From Pelagomonas calceolata (taxonomy: Eukaryota > Sar > Pelagophyceae > Pelagomonadales > Pelagomonadaceae): a stretch of DNA of 64,000 nucleotides. The notes beneath the pieces were generated by a model. That model did no database searches, was not told the origin of the DNA, and saw nothing but the letters and a program-made list of their open reading frames with translations. This document shows, piece by piece, positions 38,930 through 48,192 of this stretch (position 1 is its first letter; each line of letters begins with the position of its first letter). The stretch is taken from contig CAKKNE010000003.1 of the NCBI GenBank assembly GCA_918797485.1, positions 5,146,001 through 5,210,000 of the forward strand. The letters run 5' to 3'. A program made the translations under genes and the position numbers.

Positions 38930-40594
38930 ATGCCGGACAAGGGCACCGTCGTGCCCCTGCCGCCGACGGCGAAGCGCCTCGAGGAGGCGAAGACACTCGA
39001 GACCCCGCAGAGCTTCGTGCCGGGCACGAGCGTGAGCGCCGGCCAGTCGTGGCAGGCGGCGGGCCCCGCGCGCAAGATGATGCCGGTGGGCGTGGTGGGC
39101 GCGCTGGGCGCCAGCTACACCGTCTTCGAAAAAAATTGGACGTGCGGCGAGTGCCACACGGAGAACTACGCGAGCAAGCCGCGGTGCCTGCGCTGCCGCG
39201 CGCGCAAGCCCGCCGGCGGCGGCGGCGTCGTGAGCGGCGGCGCCGCGCCCGCGTCGCGCGACGGCGGCGGCGGCGGCGACGCGAACGTCCCCGTGCACGG
39301 CGAGTGGAAGGAGGTCTTCGACGACGCCTCGAAGCAGCTCTACTACGCCAACGGCGCGACGGGCGAGACGCGCTGGGACCGGCCCCTGGAGATGGGCCCG
39401 ACCCCGCACGCGAGCGGCTGGTTCGGGCGCGGCGCCGCGGGCTCCAAGGCGGCGGCGGGCTACGAGGCGAACGACGTCGAATATTTGAAACGCCCGGCGC
39501 GGCAGCAGGTCGACTACGTCGCGTCGAAGAACACGGTGCTCGAGGGCGCCTACGAGTACAACCTCTGGTGGGGCAAGTACCTGGGGGAGCACTGGGGCGA
39601 CAAGACGCGGGAGCCGGCCGAGACGCGGTGCGTCTTGGCCACGGACGCGGGCCGGACTAAGGCGGACGGCGCGCGCGGCGCCGCCGCCTTCTGCCTCTTC
39701 TTCGCGCGCGGGTCGTGCGGCCACGGGTCGAACTGCCGCTACTTCCACAGGATCCCGGTCCGGAAAGACCTGGACCGGCTCGCCCGGGACGAGCAGCGCG
39801 ACGTCTTCGGGCGCGAGCGGCACCGGGATTTCAGGGACGACATGACGGGCGTCGGCGCGCTCATGAAGCCGTGCAGGACGCTCTACGTCGGGTCGCTGCT
39901 CAAAGCCGAGTACGCCGACCCGATGGCGCTCGAAGAAGCGCTCTGGCGGAACTTCGGCGAGTGGGGCGAAGTGGAAAATATCAACCTGATCAGCCGCCTC
40001 TCGATCGCCTTCGTGCGCTACCGCTACCGCGCGCACGCCGAATTCGCCTTCATGGCCATGGCCAATAATCATTTGGACCACGGCGAAAACCTGAACGTGC
40101 GCTGGGCGCACGACGACCCGAACCCGGTCGCGCACGACGCGGCCGCGCGCGCCGACGCCGACGCGTTGGTCGAGATGCTGAAAGCGAAGGGCGCCGCCGT
40201 GGATGGCGGGGAGGTCGTGGCCGACGCGCCCCTGGACTACGCCGCGCCGCCGCCGAAGCGCGCCAAGTCGGAGGACGCCGGCGCCGCGTACCCAGACACG
40301 GACGCCCAGTACGCGGACGCGGCCCGGGCGTGGACGGCGGTGCCCGTCCCGGGCGAGCCCTCCCGGACCTACTGGTGGAACGAGGCGACGGGCGAGACGT
40401 CGGCCGCGAAGCCCGCGGTCGTCGCCGACGCGGCCTGCGACGCCGCGAACGCCGCGCTCGACGCCGCCGACGCCGCCGCCGCCGCCGGGTCGGTCCCGGG
40501 CTGGGCCGAGGCCACGGACGAAGTGTCGGGGCGCAGGTACTTCTACCACGCCGCGACGCGGCAAACGGCCTGGGAGCGGCCGACGGCGAGGTAA
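38930..40594 (+). CDS. Cwc2/RBM22-like spliceosome factor fused to RanBP2 zinc finger and WW domains
   Basis: 554 aa, single exon, ATG at 38930. Domain order: a RanBP2-type zinc finger (about 70-95; Cys 72, 75, 86, 89); a WW domain (about 124-155, Trp 126 and 149); a Cwc2 Torus-like region; a CCCH finger (CLFFARGSCGHGSNCRYFH); the linker DVFGRERHRDFRDDMTGVG; an RRM starting TLYVGSL; a degenerate WW (WTAVPVPGEPSRTYWWNEAT); and a final WW (about 520-553). Cwc2/RBM22 joins the Prp19 complex and contacts U6 snRNA at the catalytic centre. The CCCH-linker-RRM core is diagnostic. The added RanBP2 finger and WW domains are not part of the yeast or human protein and may bring Pro-rich partners. Confidence 0.87.
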   Translation: MPDKGTVVPLPPTAKRLEEAKTLETPQSFVPGTSVSAGQSWQAAGPARKMMPVGVVGALGASYTVFEKNWTCGECHTENYASKPRCLRCRARKPAGGGGVVSGGAAPASRDGGGGGDANVPVHGEWKEVFDDASKQLYYANGATGETRWDRPLEMGPTPHASGWFGRGAAGSKAAAGYEANDVEYLKRPARQQVDYVASKNTVLEGAYEYNLWWGKYLGEHWGDKTREPAETRCVLATDAGRTKADGARGAAAFCLFFARGSCGHGSNCRYFHRIPVRKDLDRLARDEQRDVFGRERHRDFRDDMTGVGALMKPCRTLYVGSLLKAEYADPMALEEALWRNFGEWGEVENINLISRLSIAFVRYRYRAHAEFAFMAMANNHLDHGENLNVRWAHDDPNPVAHDAAARADADALVEMLKAKGAAVDGGEVVADAPLDYAAPPPKRAKSEDAGAAYPDTDAQYADAARAWTAVPVPGEPSRTYWWNEATGETSAAKPAVVADAACDAANAALDAADAAAAAGSVPGWAEATDEVSGRRYFYHAATRQTAWERPTAR

Positions 40595-40612
40595 AATCAT
40601 TTAGGAGCTCTC

Positions 40613-42079
40613 CTAGAGCGAGTCGTACTCGAGGAACCGCACGCGGTTCGCCGACGTCGGGTGCGTCGCGACGTACGCGTCGACGAACCGCCGGACGTCG
40701 GCGAGGACGCGGGCCTCGTCGACGGCGAAGGCGTCGACCTCGACGGCGAGCTTGTGGTTGCCGCCCTTGATGAGGACAACGCCGAGGACGCGCGCGACGG
40801 CGAGCGGCCGCGGCTCCGCGCCGGCGTCGAGCGCCGCGTCCGCGTCCGCGCGCGCGAGGCCGGGCAGGAAGACGTCCCAGCGGTCGCCGTCGGCGCGGTT
40901 GCGGAAGCCGAGGACCTCGCCGTAGGGCACGCCGGAGCCCCACGCGCCGCCCTCGCCGCGCGCCTCGACGACGCAGCGGCAGCGGCCGTTCTCCGCGATG
41001 TTGACCATGGCCTCGAGCGACCGGAACGGCTCGCCCGCCGCGCGCGCGTCGCCGGCGGGCGCCGCGGCCGCCGCGCCGAAGCGGCCGAGCTCGTTCGGCG
41101 GCGGGAGTGCCGGCGCCGGCGCCGGCCTCGTCGCCGCCGCGGGCGGCGCCGCGCGCCGCGCGACGCGCGCGGCGCGGCGCACGTCGAGGCGGTCGCCGGG
41201 GTCGCGCCGCAGGAGCCCCACGAGCACCTCGACGAGCCAGCCGTGGCGGAACAGCAGCCCGTCGCTCCTCGCGTTCGTCTCCGTCAAGAACGAGCTAAAG
41301 TCGGCGAAGACGTCGTCGACCCGCGCGCGGACGGCGTCGCGGTCGGAGAAGAGGCCCGCGCGCCAGTTCGCCGCGGCGGCGAACGGCGACGCGCGCTCGC
41401 GCCGCAGGAGCATCGCGCAGCAGACGCCGACGGACCACGCGTCCATGCGGAGGAGCGCCTTCAGGTTGCTCTGGACGAGCGCGGCGCCGAGCGTCTCGGG
41501 GGCGTTGAACGCCCACGTCTCGGGCAGGCTGAACGGCCGCCGCGTCGCGACGAGCTTCGGGCCTGCGCCCGCGCCGACGACCTTGAGCCGCGGCGCGCCG
41601 CCGCCGCCGCCGTCGGAGCCGACGCGGACGCACTCGCCGTTGAGGCCGAGGTGCGGCAGGCCGCGCTCGTGCAGGAAGCACGTCGCGTCGAGCAGGTCGC
41701 GGATCGGCCGCAGCGTGGCGTCGTCGGTCGCGTTCCGACGCCCCTGCGCGTCGAGCGCCGAGAGCGGCGGGTACGCCGCGTCGAACGCGTGCAGGTAGCG
41801 CACGCTGGTCGCGCCGTCTGCGGCCGTCGCCTGGGCCGTGAAGCTCCGCCGGTAGACGCCGCGCAGCCCCGCGGGCGCCGCCTCGGGCGCGTCCGCGGCG
41901 AAGCACGCCGCGTACTCGCGCCGCTCCTCGGCCCAGACCGCCGCGTCCTCCGCCTCGAGGATCAGGTCGCCGGGGTCTGGCGCCCAGGCGGCGGCCGCCG
42001 GCGGCCGCCGCGACGGTGCCAGAGGTCTCGCTGGGCGCGCGGCGCCGAGCAGCCAGGCACAGAGGCTTCGCCGGCGCAT
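40613..42079 (-). CDS. Protein pseudokinase with unrecognised C-terminal domain
   Basis: 488 aa from the ATG at 42079 (MRRRSLCAWLLGAARPARP, probably a signal or transit peptide). About residues 100-330 follow a kinase C-lobe. HERGLPHLGLNGECV sits where HRDLKPEN is expected, VVGAGAGP replaces DFG, and FNAPETLG and DAWSVGVC match APE and DxWSxG. The catalytic Asp and metal-binding Asp are missing and I see no clear VAIK lysine, so it should be inactive as a kinase. The last about 120 residues (GVPYGEVLGFRNRADGDRWD, then VLGVVLIKGGNHKLAVEVD) form a compact conserved-looking domain I do not recognise. It ends close to the convergent Cwc2-like gene. Confidence 0.65.
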   Translation of the reverse strand: MRRRSLCAWLLGAARPARPLAPSRRPPAAAAWAPDPGDLILEAEDAAVWAEERREYAACFAADAPEAAPAGLRGVYRRSFTAQATAADGATSVRYLHAFDAAYPPLSALDAQGRRNATDDATLRPIRDLLDATCFLHERGLPHLGLNGECVRVGSDGGGGGAPRLKVVGAGAGPKLVATRRPFSLPETWAFNAPETLGAALVQSNLKALLRMDAWSVGVCCAMLLRRERASPFAAAANWRAGLFSDRDAVRARVDDVFADFSSFLTETNARSDGLLFRHGWLVEVLVGLLRRDPGDRLDVRRAARVARRAAPPAAATRPAPAPALPPPNELGRFGAAAAAPAGDARAAGEPFRSLEAMVNIAENGRCRCVVEARGEGGAWGSGVPYGEVLGFRNRADGDRWDVFLPGLARADADAALDAGAEPRPLAVARVLGVVLIKGGNHKLAVEVDAFAVDEARVLADVRRFVDAYVATHPTSANRVRFLEYDSL

Positions 42080-42302
42080 GGCCAAAACGCGTAGCTGTAG
42101 GGATTTTAACTGCGTAGCGTCCACAGCGTATTAGCTATAGAGCTACCCCCTGGCCTTGCTAGTGCCTTACACGCCGCTAGCCTAAAGGAGAGATGTTCTG
42201 TCTTTTCCTTTATTTCTAACCAAGACTTCGGAAGATCCGAACCAGACTTCGCTGCCCACGCTGATACGGTACCGTGGTACCTACGGTACCGTACCGTAGG
42301 TA
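42080..42302. other. Upstream region of the pseudokinase gene
   Basis: Holds a 26-bp motif (42154-42181) and a GGTACC array (42267-42302), then repeat R1. Confidence 0.5.
42154..42181 (+). promoter_or_regulatory. 26-bp upstream motif, copy 4
   Basis: Reads CTTGCTAGTGCCTTACAC then GCCGCTAGCC, about 75 bases upstream of the pseudokinase start and inverted relative to it, as at the carrier gene. Confidence 0.55.
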
Positions 42303-42800
42303 CTAGAGAGAGAGAAACCTACTACTAGTACTACTAGTAGCCCTTCCTACCCTAGATTTGTATCTCCCACTCTCTAAATTTGGAGTCTATACAGCGAGTG
42401 TCTTTGACGCTACGGTGTAACAACAATTTACTATAAAACACTCTCGTAGTTAGGTTGGCCCAGCCTGAGCCCTCGGCTGCAATGGAAATACACGTCTAGT
42501 AGGATCCCAAGGTTCAACTGAGACGTATCCAAGCACAACCCGTACTTGTATTACCCGCCTAGGCTACTTCCCATCCTAGGGTACTCCGATATCCCCTTAG
42601 TAGGGGGAAGTCGCCTCTCACTCCTAACTATTATCATCCTGAGTCACCTTAAATTGACGGACGTAATTCCCCGTCACAAACCCCATCAAACATGGGAGAA
42701 ACTATTTCGTTAGACGACTACACTACGCTGCCGGGGAAGTCCGGAGCTACACACTCTATTTCCCTATGCATCGCATCGGCTGGTGAGCTAGGAACCCTGA
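42303..42800 (+). repeat. Dispersed repeat R1, copy 3, split by a nested insertion
   Basis: R1 sequence runs 42303-42479 and resumes at 42776 (TCGGCTGGTGAGCTAGG). The 296 bases between (42480-42775) are absent from other R1 copies. TCGGCTG occurs at both edges, as a 7-base target duplication would. The insert has no coding capacity that I recognise. Confidence 0.65.
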
Positions 42801-42935
42801 AGTGTGCAAGCACCTTATCTCTCTCAAGCCAACTGAAAATAGCTATGTTCCGAGATTAGCGAAACTCTATGATGTGTCGAAGGCAAATCAGAACTACCTT
42901 AGAACATTTAATATTTTCAAAGACTCAGAGGTGAA

Positions 42936-42970
42936 TACCGTAGGTACGGTACCAGTACCTACGGTACCGG
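42936..42970. repeat. GGTACCGTA array upstream of the GT8-like gene
   Basis: TAGGTACGGTACCAGTACC and CTACGGTACCGG, ending about 35 bases before the ATG at 43004. The closest such array to a start codon here. Confidence 0.55.
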
Positions 42971-43003
42971 TAAAAAAATAAGCCAAAAGGGCTGCCCGTC
43001 GCC

Positions 43004-44162
43004 ATGCTGCGGCGTCTCGTGGCGTTCGCGGCGTGGGGGGTCGGGGGTCGTGCTGGATCGTCGCCTCGCCCGCGCTTCGCGTCCATGTGCATCGCGGCGC
43101 CGTCGCTGGCGCCGAAGGAGCGCGAGGCGCTGGCGCGGCGCTGCGCGCTGCATGCGTGCTCGCTGAGCCTGACGACGGCGCCGCGCGACCCGCCTCTCGT
43201 GCTCGTGTCGGGCCTCGCCGCGCACCAGGTCGGCTTCTTTTGTGGAGAGCAATTAACAGTGTGACACGTACTTCCGTAGGTCGCGGCGATCGAGCGCGCG
43301 GGCGCGGAGACCGTCGAATCACCAGGTCTGCCGCCCTGGAACGCGAGCGGCGACGTGTGGCGGCGGCGGCCGCCGGCCCTGGCGGCGTCGAAGGAACCGG
43401 CGCGGCTCTACACGTACCACAAGCTACACGCCTGGGACCCCAGGGTCGTAAAAGGTGCGCCGCGCGTCGCATTTGTGGATGCTGATGCCATCTACGTGCG
43501 GAACGCGTCGGCGCTGCTCGAGATCGAACCGCCGAGCGCGTTCTACCTCCGGGACGCGTGCCGCCCGCCGAACATCCCGTGGCACCGCTGGGACCCGGGC
43601 ATAGAAATCGACGGCGAGCCCGTGCCCAAGGCGCGCGCCTACTGGAACACGGGCGTCGTCGTCTACGAGCCCGACGCGACCGTCGCGCGCGACCTCTGGC
43701 GCCTCTACGCGACCGGGGACTTCGCGAGTTTCGACCCGAGCCGAATGTCTACGGGCAACGGGGTAGGGCGCCTCGGCTCGCGAACGAGCGCCGACCGACG
43801 CAGGCCTCGACCCCGACCAGTACGTCTGCGAGGGCGACCTGCTTCAGACCTACTACTGGCGGCGCTGGCGCGGGTCGCGGCCGCACGTCCTCAACGCCGC
43901 CTGGAATTTTAGGGGGTACAAGTGCTCGTACGCGGACGTCGCCGACGCGTCCCGGGTCCGCGTCGTCCACAAGGAGGAGCGCCGCGCGATCACGCTCATC
44001 TTCGACGCCTGCGAGCACGTCCGCGCGCCCCCACGCGGCGCGCGGCCCAGGTTCCTGGAGGAGCTCGTCTCGGCGCTCGACGTCGGCGCGTGCCGCTCGC
44101 CGGCCGCGGCGGCCGCGCTCAGGCGGACCTGTCCCGACCAGGCGCAGGGTGGCGTTGGGTAA
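43004..44162 (+). CDS. GT8-like (glycogenin-related) glycosyltransferase
   Basis: Transfers a sugar from a nucleotide donor, probably in the secretory path (hydrophobic start MLRRLVAFAAWGVGG). Exons 43004-43228, 43280-43754 and 43804-44162 give about 352 aa. Intron 1 (51 nt) is GT-AG. Intron 2 (49 nt) fits only as GC-AG, which joins MSTG to LDPDQYVCEGD. The metal-binding DxD is in RVAFVDADAIYVRN. AYWNTGVVVYEPD and DLLQTYYWRRW (the DQ..L..Y segment), then AAWNFRGYKC, follow GT8 order. The last 70 residues are basic and Ala-rich. The family is likely; the acceptor is unknown. Confidence 0.75.
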
Positions 44163-44781
44163 GGCCTGTTGTGTTTTAACAGTGTTTACATAGTACGCTG
44201 CCGACCCGGAGGATTCTTCGAGTTCGCCTAACCATGGGGCGCCGAATCAAGATCCCGGCCGTATTGCTCGAATTAAGCTGGTTTACGAGCCTGAGGCCGG
44301 GCACTGGGCCCGATTAAACCGGCTATGTTAGGATCTGACAATTCTGCGAGCTCGTAGTGGAACGCGAACGTCGCGCCAGTCGCGTTTCGTGGCGCGGTGC
44401 ACAATGCTTTTGGCACTCCATCACAAACCGCCTGGGGTTCAATTTCTGAACAAACGATTTCCGACTCGGGATTTTGTTTCAAAAGTCAAATCGACCTTGA
44501 TCTCCCCTCTGAGCTTCGGGGCAAAATTCAAAACATGGCACTGGCAGGCCAAGATACCTCCCTAGTAAACAATGTCGGAGGCTCCGAGCGTCCTTAGGAT
44601 ACGTCTACCCGGGCCAACGTTCCCAGCCCGGTCGCCTTCACTCCGATAGTATCGTATTGAAGCTCTGCTCAGATTCAACGCTTCGGTTTGGCATTGCCAC
44701 GAGCCCGGCCGAGTCTTCGACTCGCGTCGCGCGATAGCATGGAGCTACAGCCCACAATGTTCCACCTCTTCATCTGCGTCC
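44163..44781. other. Intergenic, no supported gene
   Basis: About 620 bases between two convergent genes. A minus-strand frame near 44290-44480 (PKALCTAPRNATGATFAFHY) looks faintly protein-like but has no start or family match. Confidence 0.35.
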
Positions 44782-45336
44782 TCAATCGCGGCCGAGGCTC
44801 TCCGCGGCGGTCGCATCGCCCGCGGGCCAGCAGCCCGGATCGCCGACGCGCCACCGTCGGTCCAACGATGCGGCGTCGCAGTCGAAGATCACTTTGCCGA
44901 GCTTCGCGTTGACGACGTTGTGTCTGCGCACGGGGTTGCGGCGTGACGTCAAGGGGGGCGGCGGACGCCGGCGCGCCGACTGGCGACAGGCCCACGCGGC
45001 GAACGCGGCGCGCGAGCTGAGGTCGGGCGGCGCGGCGGCGACTGCGACGCGGAAGTCCGCGCGGCAGTGCTCGCACGGGTACGACGCCGCGAGGCCGCGC
45101 ACGAGGTCCGCCGCGCCGGCCCGATCCGCGGCGCTCGGCGTCTCGGGGAAGTAAGCGGCCGTGGTGTGCAGCAGCGCCCACGTTGCGCGGCCGAGCTCGT
45201 CGCGGTCCACGGGACACGCGCGCGGAGCCTCCTCCGCCGCGGACGCAGACGAGGACGACGCGCGCAGCGCTTTGCTGAACAGGTCAAGCTTCGAGCCGCA
45301 CACCGGGTTGGCGCAATCGAGCGGTTTCGCCGACAT
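44782..45336 (-). CDS. Erv1/ALR-type FAD-linked sulfhydryl oxidase
   Basis: Makes disulfide bonds, in the mitochondrial intermembrane space (Erv1/Mia40 route) or the secretory path. 165 aa from the ATG at 45336. Exons 44981-45336 and 44782-44923 flank a 57-nt in-frame GT-AG, phase 2 intron. Core motifs: LGRATWALLHTTAAYFPE, the redox YPCEHCRADF, and across the splice WACRQ/HNVVNAKLGK followed by FDC. An N-terminal CANPVCGSK pair could act as the shuttle disulfide. Length is close to yeast Erv1 and human ALR. Confidence 0.88.
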   Translation of the reverse strand: MSAKPLDCANPVCGSKLDLFSKALRASSSSASAAEEAPRACPVDRDELGRATWALLHTTAAYFPETPSAADRAGAADLVRGLAASYPCEHCRADFRVAVAAAPPDLSSRAAFAAWACRQSARRRPPPPLTSRRNPVRRHNVVNAKLGKVIFDCDAASLDRRWRVGDPGCWPAGDATAAESLGRD

Positions 45337-45597
45337 TTACAGCGACCAGCGGAGAGAGAGAGAGAGGCCCACCTCGTAGTAGAGTCAATTCGGGTTTCGG
45401 GGCGCCTAGAGCTCTATAGAGTGACGGGGGAGCTATCCCCCGCGAGCGTGTACGTAAGCTTGCTGCCGGTCGTAGAAGCGTGCGTCGTCGTCGCCGCCCG
45501 GGCGCGTTGGTGAAGTCCGGGTTGCCGCCGACGAGCCGGAGGCCGTCGATCTTGACACGCACTCGCGATGTACTTTTATCAAAAGGGGGACTCGGAG
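45337..45597. other. Upstream region of the Erv/ALR gene
   Basis: Includes a short GA run (45354-45366) and no recognised gene. It is followed by repeat R3 and a MITE. Confidence 0.35.
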
Positions 45598-45725
45598 TGC
45601 GATAAATAGCCTGAGGGCGAAACACCCCCCCTATCATCCTATACCCTTCTATATACACTTACATCCGAGTCACACACAACACGCAACGCGTAATAAACAC
45701 CGTAAAACCAAAACTACTCAGTGTA
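45598..45725 (-). repeat. Dispersed repeat R3, copy 1
   Basis: The reverse complement matches 51367-51482: shared GATGTAAGTGTATATAGAAG, GGTATAGGAT, a G-run, then TTTCGCCCT and CTATTTATCGC. Non-coding. Confidence 0.6.
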
Positions 45726-45862
45726 TTTTAAGGTAGCTCCTCGGCAGACTATCTCAACCGCCGTACTCCCAAAGGTGCGTACTCCTCAGGCTTTGGTCTT
45801 GCATTATTCGCAGCACTGCCGTGCTCCTAGGCGACGTAGGCGTACCACGTCCTACTCAGGCT

Positions 45863-46250
45863 CTAGGTTGCCATTAACCGGTTAATAACCGGTTATTTAC
45901 CTATTATTACCCCTCGAAGGGGATCCGGGGTGAATAACCCGCTCAATAACCCGACGGGTTTTCGACTAAACCCGTCTAGTGAGATTAGAGAAAGACACCT
46001 CCGGACGAGCGGATGGGCGCAAGCAGCCCGTTGGGCTTTTTGGATACGTACAGGTGCGCCAAGGCAAGTACCAAGTCATGTGGCCCGGCGCGGCCCAGGC
46101 CCGCGCCAGTGGCCCGTGAGGCCCCCTCCCCTACCCCTCTATAAGATCCTCAGGCTGAGGTAAATCTCCCGTACTGACCGGTAATTACCCGGGTTATTAA
46201 CCCCGGGCGGCGCCAGGGGTAAATAACCCCTCAGGTAAATGGCAACCTAG
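45863..46250 (+). mobile_element. MITE, copy B
   Basis: 388 bases bounded by CTAGGTTGCCATTAACC and its near inverse GGTAAATGGCAACCTAG. Subterminal GGTTATTAACC and AATAACCCG palindromes flank a GC-rich centre (GCGGATGGGCGCAAGCAGCC, GGTACGTA-free) that is almost identical in copy C. No coding capacity, so it is moved by another element's transposase. Confidence 0.8.
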
Positions 46251-46494
46251 GTCCTACTGGTAGTATTCTTTTTTACATGACCATGGCCAAATAACCTGTG
46301 CACTAAACTAATAGTAATAATTACAAGTGTTGTACGCGCGGCGCATGGCAAATCAAAATCAAACGCCGAGGCGCATATAACGTCGGGCGAGTTCGTAGCG
46401 AGGCTGCCGTGGCGTCGCCGAGCCCGAAGATGTACACAGGACGGTGGGCGCGCAGGTCATGGCAACGAGGCGCGCCCGGCGAGGTCGAGCGACG
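46251..46494. other. Spacer downstream of the helical-repeat gene
   Basis: AT-rich spacer between MITE copy B and the 3' end of the next gene. Nothing else recognised. Confidence 0.35.
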
Positions 46495-48192
46495 TCAGGG
46501 GCGCGACGAGGCCGTTCGTACGGCAGGCCCGCGAAGGGCGACGGTGTCGACGACGACGCGCGGCGCGCGGCCGCGGAGGGATCCGAGTGCGAGCCGTGGT
46601 CCCAGCGAAGGGCTCTCGCGCGCGGACGTGTCGTCGGGCGGCGAGGTCGCGCGAGGCTCGGATTCGGCGTTGTTCTCGCGCATCGGTGGCGAGGGGGCCG
46701 CCGCGTACGCCGGGACCGCGCCGTAGTCGCCGACAAGCGAGCCGAACGGTGCCGGCGCGCAACGCGCGGGTTGGTCGCGGTACGCGTCGCTCGGCGCCCG
46801 CGCGCCGGGTGCCTTCAGCTTTGGGTTCACGCGCGCCGGCGCCGCGGAGGCGGCCCCGGCCGGAAGGGGCAACGGCGACGCGGCGTCGCCGTCGGATGGC
46901 GAATGCGCCATCTGCGGCGGCCGCGCGAAAGGCTTATTCTTTCCTTCTTTGTGCTTTTGGTCGTCCTGCGCTTCTCCGCGGACATGGTCCGGCCCGCTGC
47001 GGACGGCCCGTTCGTCGACGTCGGCGGCCCTCGTCGTGCCGACGTCGGTGACGCTCGCAGCGTCGCCGTCGCCGCCGCTCCGATTGGCGATCAGCTTGGT
47101 CTGGATCGCGGCGGCGAACGTCGCCCAGAGCTGCGCTTCACCGCGCGCGGCCTCTGCGACGGCGTCGCGCGCGGCGGCCGCGGTGCTGGCCGCGGTGACC
47201 CGCAGTGCGTCGACAACGACAGGTCGTGCCACGTCGAGCCGGGGCGCGATAGCGGCCAGCGACGCCTCGACGCGCGCGCGCACTGGCGCCGCCGTCCGCG
47301 GGTCCGCCAGCGCTCGGACGAGCGCGTCGACGGCCCCGGCCACAACGAGCGGCGCGACGACGGCCGCGGCGCCGTCGTCGTCGGCGAGGCCAGATGCGCG
47401 CGGACCCGTCGCAAGAGCGCTATCTGCGGCGTCGCAGAGGGCGACGATGGCTGCCGCGGGCGCGGCGGCGTCGCCGCGCGCGGCGTCCGCGGCGGCGAGG
47501 GCGAAGAGGGGCGCGCGCCAGGAGCTGCCATTTGCGCGGCCGACGGCGCCGAGGAGCGCCGCAAAAGCTTCGCGCGCGGCGGCGCCCCGCGGCGCGCGCG
47601 CGCGCGGCGTCCAGTCCGCCGCGCCGTTCGCGCCGATCGCGAGGGCTCCGGCGGCGAGCAGCTCGGCGGCCACGCGGCACGCGGCATCGGGGTCGCGCGC
47701 GAGCGCGGCGAGCGCGCAGGCAGCGTCGGCCTTGGCGTCGGCCGCGGGCGCGTCCTCGCCGCGGCGGATGGCGCAGTCGGCCAAGGCGGCGACGGCGCCG
47801 CAACTAACGATAGCGAGCACAGCGGCCGGCGACGCCGCGGCGGCGCAGCAGACGCGGCGCAGCGCCGCCGCCGCGTGGCCCTGCGCGGGCCGGAGCCGTC
47901 CGGGCGGCGCGCGCAGCGCCGGGACGAGCAAGTCGAGCCATCCGTCGGCGACGACGCGTACCGCGCGGCGGCCGGCGGGCGCTTCGCCGTCGTCCCCGCG
48001 ACCGGCGCAGAGCGCCTCGACGGCGAGCGCCGCGCGGCGCACGGCTGAAACGAACGCAAGCTGCTCCTCGGCGGTCGCCTCGCGCGCGGCGCCCGGCCCG
48101 GCGTCGACGCGGAGCTCGAGACGCCGCGCGTCGGCGCGCGACGCGCGCAGCGCCGCGCTGTTCTTCGCCAGCGCGGTGCACGAGCGCGTCAT
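46495..48192 (-). CDS. Ala-rich helical-repeat (armadillo/HEAT-like) protein, unknown
   Basis: 565 aa from the ATG at 48192 (MTRSCTALAKNSAALR). The first about 350 residues form repeated amphipathic helices of armadillo type, for example AAALRRVCCAAAASPAAVL, GAVAALADCA and GAVDALVRALADP. The rest is a Pro/Ala/Ser-rich low-complexity tail. A 70-nt segment near 46920-46985 (GACCAT/GTCCGC to CCGCAG/ATGGCG) could be an in-frame intron. I do not recognise a family. It may scaffold other proteins. A GGTACC array lies about 60 bases upstream. Confidence 0.5.
   Translation of the reverse strand: MTRSCTALAKNSAALRASRADARRLELRVDAGPGAAREATAEEQLAFVSAVRRAALAVEALCAGRGDDGEAPAGRRAVRVVADGWLDLLVPALRAPPGRLRPAQGHAAAALRRVCCAAAASPAAVLAIVSCGAVAALADCAIRRGEDAPAADAKADAACALAALARDPDAACRVAAELLAAGALAIGANGAADWTPRARAPRGAAAREAFAALLGAVGRANGSSWRAPLFALAAADAARGDAAAPAAAIVALCDAADSALATGPRASGLADDDGAAAVVAPLVVAGAVDALVRALADPRTAAPVRARVEASLAAIAPRLDVARPVVVDALRVTAASTAAAARDAVAEAARGEAQLWATFAAAIQTKLIANRSGGDGDAASVTDVGTTRAADVDERAVRSGPDHVRGEAQDDQKHKEGKNKPFARPPQMAHSPSDGDAASPLPLPAGAASAAPARVNPKLKAPGARAPSDAYRDQPARCAPAPFGSLVGDYGAVPAYAAAPSPPMRENNAESEPRATSPPDDTSARESPSLGPRLALGSLRGRAPRVVVDTVALRGPAVRTASSRP

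Noticed and set aside
38897-40600. 567-aa minus-strand frame opposite the Cwc2-like gene
   Set aside because: Arg/Val/Ala-rich shadow. The plus strand carries zinc finger, RRM and WW motifs.
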